Part shown: one piece after another, positions 1 through 5,106 of the stretch
Layout: every line of letters begins with the position of its first letter
Position numbering within the stretch: position 1 is the first letter of the stretch
Assembly (NCBI GenBank): GCA_017881765.1
Contig: JADGQN010000251.1
Coordinates: forward strand, 1-7,055
Direction of reading: 5' to 3'
From: Syntrophobacterales bacterium
GTDB lineage: Bacteria > Desulfobacterota > Syntrophorhabdia > Syntrophorhabdales > WCHB1-27
DNA length: 7,055 bases
Position numbers and translations under genes: made by a program
Notes under the pieces: generated by a model
What the model was told of the DNA's origin: nothing
Databases searched by the model: none
The model's input: only the letters and a program-made list of their open reading frames with translations

Positions 1-40
1 CCTTTCTGGCGCGGGCGTGAGACTCAGGGTTAACATTGCC

Positions 41-57
41 ACGTTTCAGCAAAACGT
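41..57. repeat. Small hairpin downstream of the MBL gene
   Basis: A perfect 6-bp inverted repeat, ACGTTT and AAACGT, with a 5-nt loop lies about 50 nt past the stop of the minus-strand MBL hydrolase gene. It could mark the 3' end of that transcript. No T-run follows it on the minus strand, so it is not a convincing intrinsic terminator. The rest of 1-105 shows nothing I recognise. Confidence 0.3.
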
Positions 58-105
58 ATCAACCTACCATAACCTGCTCTAAAGAAGCTACGTTGGTTTC
101 CGCGG

Positions 106-954
106 TCACTCGTCCTTCCAGTTCCAATTCTTGCCGCCTTTGAAGACGCCTGCGTTCATTTCGTTGCTGATAAAGAGGTTGGCCTCCGGGAAATGGCGGA
201 CCATGGCGTAATAGAAACAGCCCTCGTCGTTGGTCCTGGCTATTTCCTCTTCCGTGGCGATCAGATAATCTTTCATAAAGCTGTACGAGGAGGAATCGAA
301 AGGCATGCCCGGTTTCTGATGGCCGGGAATAACAACTTCCGCGCCGAACTTTTCCAACCGCTCGATATCCTGTATCCATTGCCTGCGCTCCTGGGGCGTA
401 ACCTCGCAGGTAAAGGGGTGGGCCTGGTTAAACAGGACATCGCTGCCGTAGAGGGTCTTTATGGAAGGTATCCAGACGACTGAATTGTGTACCATGTCGC
501 CTATGAGGTCAGGGATAATCTCGATCCGATCTCCTTCCAATTCGATGTAGTTCTCGCTCAAGGGCTCGATAGTGACCGTTTTCCGGCATACGTTAGTCGG
601 CCCGATAACTGTTTCCCAATGCTCGAGTTTGCCGAAAAACTGGTGATTGATGGTGCGGGCTACCGAGGCGAGCGCCGTGACGCGGGCGGACGGGAAAGCC
701 TCGGCGATGACGCCCAGACCGAAGTAATGGTCAGGATGAGCATGAGTCACATAAATCGTCTTGAGCTGTTTGCCGGTTTCGGTTATTTCCGCGATGACTC
801 GATGCGCATTCGACAGCGTCCACTGGGCATCAATCAAAACGGCATCATTTTTACCCATCACGATCACGGAAGCAACTTCGAAACCTTTCTCATCGCTAAA
901 GAAAACCTTGGTGGATAGCGAATGCGATCCGTGGTTATTGATCCTGACCTCCAT
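106..954 (-). CDS. MBL-fold metallo-hydrolase
   Basis: A 282-residue metallo-beta-lactamase-fold hydrolase, probably cytoplasmic because no signal peptide is visible. The metal site is complete: motif HAHPDH at residues 71-76 (first-shell His71, His73, Asp75, His76), then His156 in GDMVHNS, Asp172 in YGSDVLF and His212 in IPGHQKP. That is the full binuclear set of the superfamily, which hydrolyses thioesters, lactones, beta-lactams or phosphoesters, or, with partner domains, reduces oxygen or NO. Nothing in the sequence fixes the substrate, and no flavodoxin or rhodanese partner domain is present. An in-frame ATG at 969 would add five residues, but it has no Shine-Dalgarno. The ATG at 954 has GGAGGA at a good distance, so I chose 954. 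The gene is transcribed away from the Cys-rich exported protein gene and appears monocistronic in the window. Confidence 0.9.
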   Translation of the reverse strand: MEVRINNHGSHSLSTKVFFSDEKGFEVASVIVMGKNDAVLIDAQWTLSNAHRVIAEITETGKQLKTIYVTHAHPDHYFGLGVIAEAFPSARVTALASVARTINHQFFGKLEHWETVIGPTNVCRKTVTIEPLSENYIELEGDRIEIIPDLIGDMVHNSVVWIPSIKTLYGSDVLFNQAHPFTCEVTPQERRQWIQDIERLEKFGAEVVIPGHQKPGMPFDSSSYSFMKDYLIATEEEIARTNDEGCFYYAMVRHFPEANLFISNEMNAGVFKGGKNWNWKDE

Positions 955-960
955 AGCCTG

Positions 961-967
961 ATCCTCC
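961..967 (-). promoter_or_regulatory. Start-deciding RBS of the MBL gene
   Basis: On the minus strand, GGAGGAT lies 6 nt before the ATG at 954. It overlaps the upstream in-frame ATG at 969, which has only an A/T-rich sequence before it. The longer 287-residue call is therefore probably an over-extension by five residues. Confidence 0.7.
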
Positions 968-1020
968 ATGAAAATTTTGATTTTACTTTAACAAACCAAC
1001 GCGGTAATCGCCAGCTTCCC

Positions 1021-1048
1021 GCTGACAAAAGTATATATTTTTATCAGC
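1021..1048. promoter_or_regulatory. Imperfect dyad upstream of the MBL gene, possible operator/promoter
   Basis: GCTGA, a one-base mismatch, AAAA, an 8-nt AT centre, TTTT, a mismatch, TCAGC: a 28-bp imperfect inverted repeat with nine paired positions. Read on the minus strand, its centre contains TATATA, which could be the -10 of the MBL gene about 70 nt upstream of its start. The matching -35 region (near 1054-1059) is poor. It could be an operator over a weak promoter or simply an AT-rich hairpin. Confidence 0.35.
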
Positions 1049-1105
1049 CTGACCACAAAGAACCGCATCGAAGCCGGCCGGTCAGCCCTCCTCCCCACGT
1101 TGAGC

Positions 1106-1135
1106 TTGACAGCTCCCTTTTTATTCATGTATAGT
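1106..1135 (+). promoter_or_regulatory. Sigma-70-like promoter, TTGACA-N18-TATAGT
   Basis: A consensus -35 hexamer TTGACA at 1106-1111 is followed after 18 bp by TATAGT (5 of 6 to TATAAT) at 1130-1135. Initiation would fall near 1142. The next gene starts at 1373, so the transcript would carry a leader of about 230 nt. That leader contains a terminator-like hairpin at 1245-1268. The promoter may serve the exported-protein gene, a small RNA, or both. Confidence 0.65.
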
Positions 1136-1141
1136 CCGTCA

Positions 1142-1268
1142 GTCGGCCATACCACTACGGGATTTCCAGAACTGAAGGCAGCCTTTCCGGAGGCGCGTCA
1201 CAACAGTGGAGAGAGGCCTGCGTTTCCGAAACAGCCGCATCACACGACCGGTCTCCGGATCGTTTTTT
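1142..1268 (+). ncRNA. Candidate small RNA or attenuated leader
   Basis: This stretch of about 127 nt is bounded by a good sigma-70 promoter and by a hairpin followed by six T. I see no credible coding frame in it. Internal pairings include GCCT/AGGC (1181-1184 with 1191-1194, six-base loop TTCCGG) and GTTT/AAAC (1222-1225 with 1229-1232). I checked by eye for 5S rRNA, SRP RNA and tmRNA landmarks and found none. It is either a stand-alone small RNA or the terminated form of the leader of the gene at 1373. The 5' end is predicted from the promoter only. Confidence 0.3.
1245..1268 (+). terminator. Putative intrinsic terminator/attenuator upstream of the exported-protein gene
   Basis: CGA-CCGG, loop TCT, CCGG, one bulged A, TCG gives a seven-pair stem, followed directly by TTTTTT at 1263-1268. 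The stem is short and bulged, so efficiency is uncertain. It lies about 100 nt before the start of the exported protein, in the right orientation to terminate transcripts from the promoter at 1106-1135. A premature-termination control of the downstream gene is therefore possible. Confidence 0.4.
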
Positions 1269-1372
1269 GCAAGAATGAACTGGACGGTTACATAGCGTAT
1301 CGCCGGAGAAACGCGTGGCTGCACCCGGACCGTGGCGGTCATGACGCTCTCGGAAAGCGATGAGGGGGGGAC

Positions 1373-2347
1373 ATGAAGAGATTCGGTTCGTTCAGATTAG
1401 CGCTCTTGCTCGGTTTGTTTTTCTGCGCGATGTCGTCCATAGCCATGGCTCAATCAGTAGCCGAACTCGAAAGCGCCTTGAAGAACTGTCAGGATTCGTG
1501 GCGCAGCATGGGCAATCGCTACCAGCAGGAATGCGGGCAGATCGACCAGGTCATACGCCATGCCAACGAGGTGAAGACATGGCTGGAAAAGAATAGCGAG
1601 CCTTCGTTCTCTTTGAGGCGCATACATACAAAGTGCGCAGATATACTCCAGCAGTGCTACGAGCTGGATAACCGAGCCAAAGCGGTTTATGACGCGTGCC
1701 TGGCGAGCGGGAGGTCCGGAGACGAATGCCTCAGGACTCAAGAATACAGCCAATTAAAGGCGTCGTGGAACGAGTGCGACCAGCACCGCTATATTCCTTG
1801 CTGGCGCGATTACCTTAAGGAATATGACCCCTGGCAAGCCTCCATTCAGAAACAGCGGAACGCGTACAACAGCGACGCGGAGAAAACCCGGGCATGCCAG
1901 CAGCTGGCGGGCCAATACAGGTCGGTTGTTGAATCCTGCCTGGCGATCGAAAAGAACCTGAACACCGCCCGGGGCGGTGGCCGGAGCGGACAGCAGCAGG
2001 CCTCGGGAGCGAACTGCGTAGCCATTGACGGCCCCCGGACCGATGGGCGCACGGTGACCTTCACCGCCATACTCGACCAGAATACTCAGGCAAACCTGCT
2101 CAACGTGCAGGGGTCGTACGGGTTCAGTTGGCTACTGGACGGAAGTCCCCAAGGGACTACGAATTCGGCTCTGACAATCCAGGTTCCGGGCGGAGGCACC
2201 CATCAGGTCAAGGTGCAGTTCTGGATACGGCGCGACAGGGGGGCGGGGCCTCAGCCGGGCACGCCGCCGGTGATGTGCGAGACATCGAAACCATTTTACA
2301 TTAACCCACCGCAGGATCAGACACCCCGGGGCCGCATAGGGACCTGA
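1373..2347 (+). CDS. Exported Cys-rich two-domain protein of unknown family
   Basis: A 324-residue protein that I do not recognise. Residues 1-26 form a classical Sec signal peptide: basic MKRFGSFR, a hydrophobic core, then AMA before Gln27, typical of signal peptidase I. There is no lipobox. The mature protein has twelve cysteines. Ten (39, 54, 88, 95, 109, 119, 135, 143, 175, 189) lie in a polar, Gln/Glu/Arg-rich, helix-predicted region (about 30-195). A Gly/Ser/Gln linker follows (200-213). The other two (215, 302) bracket a beta-rich domain with alternating hydrophobic strands (TVTFTAIL, GFSWLLDG, ALTIQVPGGGTHQVKVQFW), resembling a small Ig/PKD-like sandwich. The even cysteine count fits disulfides formed in the periplasm. 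The start is supported by GAGGGGGGG just upstream of the ATG. The long leader with a terminator-like hairpin suggests regulated expression. The tail is Pro/Arg-rich. Confidence 0.85.
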   Translation: MKRFGSFRLALLLGLFFCAMSSIAMAQSVAELESALKNCQDSWRSMGNRYQQECGQIDQVIRHANEVKTWLEKNSEPSFSLRRIHTKCADILQQCYELDNRAKAVYDACLASGRSGDECLRTQEYSQLKASWNECDQHRYIPCWRDYLKEYDPWQASIQKQRNAYNSDAEKTRACQQLAGQYRSVVESCLAIEKNLNTARGGGRSGQQQASGANCVAIDGPRTDGRTVTFTAILDQNTQANLLNVQGSYGFSWLLDGSPQGTTNSALTIQVPGGGTHQVKVQFWIRRDRGAGPQPGTPPVMCETSKPFYINPPQDQTPRGRIGT

Positions 2348-2608
2348 GTGCGTTCTGGCGCACACGGGCGGGGTATATGCCCGATCGCACGATGCGCCAA
2401 GCGTTTGCTGAATGGGCCTTGTGGGGGCTCCTCTAAAGGTAAATGCGAAATTGGCGGCGATACAGAATGTGCCTGGCAGCTTATTATTGACCGGCTGACC
2501 AGAATGGGCCGGCTTGATGAATACGGAAAGATCTTTCCCCTCAAGGACTGGAGCACTGACAAGGGCGGCGGACCGCGATCAATGCGGCGGACTGCCAACA
2601 CTCCCTGA
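2348..2608 (+). pseudogene. MetV-like / MTHFR C-terminal (MTHFR_C) domain fragment
   Basis: The frame encodes the cysteine-rich C-terminal domain found in methylenetetrahydrofolate-reductase-associated MetV proteins and at the end of some MetF proteins. Hallmarks, numbered from the GTG at 2348, are CPIARCAK (11-18), LLNGPCGG (20-27), KCE (32-34), ECAW (40-43), LDRL-like helix (45-57), KDWS (66-69) and GGGPR (73-77). Cysteines 11, 16, 25, 33 and 41 are in family positions. A normal MetV has roughly 200 residues with another Cys-containing domain before this one; here nothing of it remains. The homologous part starts about 30 nt after the stop codon of the exported-protein gene, in the same frame. 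A GTG at 2348 has a weak AGGGA 5 nt upstream, so a coupled small protein cannot be excluded. I favour a 5'-truncated remnant left by a rearrangement. Confidence 0.7.
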
Positions 2609-2695
2609 ACTCCGGTTACGACACCTCAAACTCAGCAGAGATAATTGCATCTGCCTGTTGTTCCATTCCGGAAAGGACGCCGGTGAAGACGGCGT

Positions 2696-2730
2696 AGAGA
2701 ACGCAAGGCGGGATATTTGCTGCGTTCCCT
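2696..2730. terminator. Inverted repeat between convergent genes, possible 3' end barrier
   Basis: A 10-position stem with one mismatch (AGAGAACGCA against TGCGTTCCCT) and a 15-nt loop separates the plus-strand MetV fragment from the convergent maoC-like gene, just touching the latter's stop codon. No T-run is present on either side, so it is at best a factor-assisted or RNA-stabilising hairpin. The 87 nt before it (2609-2695) hold no gene that I can recognise. Confidence 0.3.
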
Positions 2731-3215
2731 CACTCTGAGGCCCTGGTACGGCGGCGGAGAATGCTCACCGCATCCCGGGTCATCACCACTTCGCCGTGCT
2801 GGTTGAGTACCTCCACAAGCGAACGCACAACCCCGCGGTCGGGCTTCGACTTCGATACTCTGGCCTCAAGGACCTTCACGCGCAGCGAAAGCTCATCGCC
2901 CGGTCGTACAGGCTTGAGCCAGCTTACCTCGCCGGCGGTCGGCGAGCCCATAGACGCGACGCTCGAGACATAGTGGTCGACGAGCAGCCTCATCACCAGG
3001 GCCGCTGTAAACCATCCGCTGGCGATGACGCCGCCAAAGGCGCTCTTGCGGGCTGCCACCGGGTCTACGTGGAAGACCTGCGGGTCGTATCGTCGAGCGA
3101 ATTCAATCATCTCTTCCTCTTCCGCACGAATCGACCCGAATTCGTACACGGTACCGGGGATATAGTCCTCGAAGTAGCGGTCGTCGGCCGGCTTGCTGAA
3201 TGCGGTATTGATCAT
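2730..3215 (-). CDS. MaoC-type hot-dog acyl-CoA hydratase/dehydratase
   Basis: A 161-residue single hot-dog-fold protein, of usual length for MaoC-type (R)-specific enoyl-CoA hydratases, which add water across trans-2-enoyl-CoA. The hydratase motif is present: YDPQVFHVDP at residues 43-52, where Asp44 and His49 match the catalytic Asp/His pair of the family by spacing. GGVIASGW follows at 61-68, and WLKPVRPGDEL (99-109) is the conserved strand-turn segment. The C-terminus carries the usual LVEVLNQHGEVVM strand. The frame stays open upstream to 3359 but would then overlap the fmdB-like gene with a nonsense-looking extension, so I start at the ATG at 3215, whose RBS is weak. It lies 74 nt downstream of the fmdB-like gene on the same strand, probably co-transcribed. 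The substrate is unknown. Confidence 0.88.
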   Translation of the reverse strand: MINTAFSKPADDRYFEDYIPGTVYEFGSIRAEEEEMIEFARRYDPQVFHVDPVAARKSAFGGVIASGWFTAALVMRLLVDHYVSSVASMGSPTAGEVSWLKPVRPGDELSLRVKVLEARVSKSKPDRGVVRSLVEVLNQHGEVVMTRDAVSILRRRTRASE

Positions 3216-3289
3216 AGTGGCAACCCCGCGCGAGAGCGCGCCGAAGAGCAGATTTCCTGGGAGTTCACGACCCCCTCTCAGCAGCTCGC

Positions 3290-3493
3290 TCAGCTGTGGC
3301 CCGGAGAGGAGTGGCCGGGTGCCTGCGATGAGCTGCCACCCTTTGCGCTTCCCGCACAAAACGCAGAAAGAAGGCGCTCCGGTCTGTCAGCCTCGCATTT
3401 CGGACACCGAAGATCCCTGTTATCCTCATTGACTTTCTGGATTACCTCAAACGTTTCATTACACTTTCTACATCGGTACTCATAAATGGGCAT
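3290..3493 (-). CDS. FmdB-family zinc-ribbon protein
   Basis: A 67-residue protein starting MPIYEYRCRKCNETFE, the signature of the FmdB/CxxC_CxxC_SSSS zinc-ribbon family. The four zinc ligands are Cys8, Cys11, Cys30 and Cys33, in two CxxC knuckles. The C-terminal third (about residues 47-67) is the low-complexity Gly/Ser tail usual in the family. Such proteins are widespread and were named as putative regulators of formamidase/amidase operons. In anaerobes they often sit beside acyl-CoA or aromatic-degradation genes, and their biochemical role is unsettled. A purine-rich AAGGGGGGA lies 7 nt before the ATG, supporting the start. It is the first gene of a probable two-gene unit with the maoC-like gene. 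Confidence 0.88.
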   Translation of the reverse strand: MPIYEYRCRKCNETFEVIQKVNEDNRDLRCPKCEADRPERLLSAFCAGSAKGGSSSQAPGHSSPGHS

Positions 3494-3869
3494 GTCAACA
3501 TCCCCCCTTTGCTGTCCGGCAATGGGTATAAACTATCAGATAGCCGGCAGGAAATAAATAGCAGGCCCAGTCCGTAAACGTATTCCAACTCGGTTAACGT
3601 TCCCGGCGCCTTTCTGGCCAGGGACGGCTCAGGCAGGAGGTTGTTGACCAGTTTACCTTGCTTCGTCTCCTAGCGATCATCACTAACGCCACTGCCGTGC
3701 AGATCCCTAAGCGTTGCGCAATCTCTGTTGGACACGCCGAGTTCGTATACTAGCCGAGGGGCGAGCGTTGAGCGGACTCGAGAAGGTGCTTCAGGCGGGC
3801 TTGTTCGAGGCCACAGAGGCGCCACCCGTGTGGCTGGGTGGCTTTTGCCGTGAGCCTCCGCGAGCATGC
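3494..3869. other. Intergenic region between fmdB-like and tctC-like genes
   Basis: This stretch of 376 nt lies upstream of the fmdB-like gene and beyond the 3' end of the tctC-like gene. Open frames here are short and have no recognisable motif. Near the fmdB side is a small perfect dyad, CTATC-A-GATAG at 3533-3543, nested within CCGGC/GCCGG (3516-3520 with 3543-3547). It is placed where an operator of the minus-strand unit could be, but I find no convincing -35/-10 pair. The only strong element is the hairpin at 3821-3846. The middle (about 3600-3810) may hold degraded coding sequence but I cannot assign it. Confidence 0.4.
3821..3846 (+). terminator. Hairpin with T-run, plus-strand oriented terminator
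   Basis: A perfect 7-bp GC-rich stem GCCACCC/GGGTGGC with an 8-nt loop is followed by TTTT at 3843-3846 on the plus strand. It lies 27 nt past the stop of the minus-strand tctC-like gene. Read in that gene's direction the hairpin is equally stable but lacks a T-run afterwards. By polarity it would stop plus-strand transcription before it enters the tctC-like gene antisense, and it may also protect the tctC mRNA 3' end. No plus-strand gene that would need it is evident just upstream. Confidence 0.55.
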
Positions 3870-4865
3870 TCACTTTACAAGCCCCTCTTCTTTGAAGAAG
3901 GCGAGAATATTATCCTTGGCCTTTGAGTTGGACTTCTCATAGGCGGCTGAGTTCTCGTATGTTACCTGCAGCGGGATATTTCTTATCTTCGCCTTGAACT
4001 CCGGTTCCGCACAGATCCTGGCCATCAAATTGTCAAGTTTCTCCACAATCTCCGGCGGGAGGGCTTTAGGCCCGACGAGTCCCTGGATGGGCGCATAAAC
4101 GATGGGATAGCCAAGCTCAACCACCGAGGGAACGTTTGGCGCAAAGTCCGCCCTCTTGTTAGTGATACCGGCCAGGACTTTAATCTTCTTCGCGTCCGCC
4201 AGGGACTTCAATGACGAATAATCTGTTGCCGCCACCAAGACATGGCCGCCCAGCAAAGCGGGTAGGGTCGTAGCATCACCGGTGAAAGGCACCGGTACAA
4301 AGCCCGTCTTCTCCATCTTGTTCATCGTGGTCACGAACATATGCTGGATCGTCTGTTTACCCGCGGTGCTCACCTTCAACCCGGGGTTCTTCTTCGCATA
4401 TTCGACAAGCTCCTTGAAACTGTTCCAGGGGGCGTCTTCTTTGACGGCGATGCTTATCATGGGAGCCAGCGCCGCGCTGATATGTTTGAGGTCTTTGCTC
4501 GTATAAGGGGCTTCCTGAAAGAAGGTATATGCCTCGGGGATTGCGGCAGGGTTGGGGAAGAAGCCCAGGGTGTAGCCGTCCGGTTTGGCCGAAGCCACGG
4601 CATATCCGGCTATGGTTGTTGCTCCGCCTACCTTGTTCACCACGGCCACGGGCTGCTTCAAGTGCTTTTCCAGCGCATCTGCCACGGCCCGGGCGCCCAA
4701 ATCGGTCGAACCACCCGGAGGGAAGGGAACGATCAAGCTAATGGCCCGGTTGGGGTAGTCCGGGCTTGCGGCCTGCAGCGAAACTTCGACGAATGCGACC
4801 AGCAACAATCCCAGCGATAAAGAAAAAGCTAAGCCAAGCCAAATTCTATTCCCCGCCATTCTCAT
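3870..4865 (-). CDS. TctC/Bug-family tripartite tricarboxylate transporter binding protein
   Basis: A 331-residue periplasmic solute-binding protein of the TctC (Bug) family, which captures carboxylates and hands them to a TctA/TctB membrane pair. A signal peptide spans about residues 1-33, with a basic start, a hydrophobic LGLAFSLSLGLLLVAFVEV core and cleavage near LQAAS. The family signature follows: YPNRAISLIVPFPPGGSTD (37-55), whose PGGSTD loop contacts ligand carboxylate, then NKVGGATTIAG (77-87) and KPDGYTLG (94-101). Later landmarks are KVSTAG (164-169), LLGGHV (204-209) and PNVPSVVELGYP (243-254). Length is normal. The ATG at 4865 has GGGAGA at good spacing; the ATG two codons later is spaced less well. 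No TctA or TctB gene is in the window, so it is an orphan here. It is divergent from the DapA-like lyase gene, which hints at a shared substrate. Confidence 0.93.
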   Translation of the reverse strand: MRMAGNRIWLGLAFSLSLGLLLVAFVEVSLQAASPDYPNRAISLIVPFPPGGSTDLGARAVADALEKHLKQPVAVVNKVGGATTIAGYAVASAKPDGYTLGFFPNPAAIPEAYTFFQEAPYTSKDLKHISAALAPMISIAVKEDAPWNSFKELVEYAKKNPGLKVSTAGKQTIQHMFVTTMNKMEKTGFVPVPFTGDATTLPALLGGHVLVAATDYSSLKSLADAKKIKVLAGITNKRADFAPNVPSVVELGYPIVYAPIQGLVGPKALPPEIVEKLDNLMARICAEPEFKAKIRNIPLQVTYENSAAYEKSNSKAKDNILAFFKEEGLVK

Positions 4866-4877
4866 ACGTTCTCCCGT

Positions 4878-4906
4878 TTGCGCTGACGTTCAAGTCCTCA
4901 GCGCAA
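4878..4906. promoter_or_regulatory. Perfect dyad at the tctC-like promoter, operator candidate
   Basis: TTGCGCTGA and TCAGCGCAA form a perfect 9-bp inverted repeat separated by 11 bp. It spans the predicted transcription start of the tctC-like gene and touches its -10, a position fitting repression by a dimeric regulator. Because the predicted start lies inside one arm, it is more likely a DNA operator than an RNA hairpin. No regulator gene is in the window. Confidence 0.5.
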
Positions 4907-4935
4907 GCATAACATATATATTCTCGAGGAAACAA
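4906..4935 (-). promoter_or_regulatory. Promoter candidate of the tctC-like gene
   Basis: On the minus strand, TTGTTT (complement of 4930-4935) is followed after 18 bp by TATGCT (complement of 4906-4911). The latter is preceded by TGT, giving an extended -10 (TGN). The -35 is weak. The predicted start, about 4899, leaves a short leader of about 35 nt. Confidence 0.5.
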
Positions 4936-5013
4936 AAGTGCTACACGACCCGATGTTATTGACGTTGGGGCACATCTTCTAACAGACGGAACCCGGTGTC
5001 TGCCTGTTTTTTG

Positions 5014-5041
5014 TTGACACGTATGCGGGATAGAGCATACT
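5014..5041 (+). promoter_or_regulatory. Promoter of the DapA-like gene with a dyad in its spacer
   Basis: TTGACA at 5014-5019 is followed after 16 bp by CATACT (4 of 6 to TATAAT) at 5036-5041. Between them lies the perfect inverted repeat GTATGC-N8-GCATAC (5021-5026 with 5035-5040), whose right arm overlaps the -10. Such a site would block polymerase when bound. GntR- or TetR-type regulators use dyads of similar size, but the regulator is not identified. The predicted start is near 5048, leaving a leader of about 60 nt. Confidence 0.55.
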
Positions 5042-5106
5042 CTACCCGAGAAAAACGCGTCCTGGAAACGCATCGGATATGATCACCCTATAAGGAGGAT
5101 ACTGCA

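Noticed and set aside
1..10. Ten-base repeat CCTTTCTGGC, also at 3609-3618
   Set aside because: It is short, the flanks differ, and no target duplication or mobile-element feature accompanies it. Probably chance.
955..969. Upstream in-frame ATG giving a five-residue longer MBL protein
   Set aside because: It has no Shine-Dalgarno, and its own bases form the ribosome binding site for the ATG at 954.
2345..2347. TGA as selenocysteine joining the exported protein to the MetV domain
   Set aside because: A small hairpin follows the TGA, but it is only 5 bp. A signal-peptide-bearing protein fused to a cytoplasmic C1-enzyme domain makes little sense, and neither family has Sec at this point to my knowledge.
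3216..3359. N-terminal extension of the maoC-like frame to 3359
   Set aside because: The extension overlaps the fmdB-like gene in another frame and shows no hot-dog homology; MaoC-type proteins begin shortly before the segment at the ATG at 3215.
3795..3820. GTTCGAG resembling a tRNA T-loop
   Set aside because: No matching acceptor, D or anticodon arms can be built around it.
3670..3873. Short minus-strand frame overlapping the end of the tctC-like gene
   Set aside because: It crosses the hairpin at 3821-3846, has no good ribosome binding site and no known motif.
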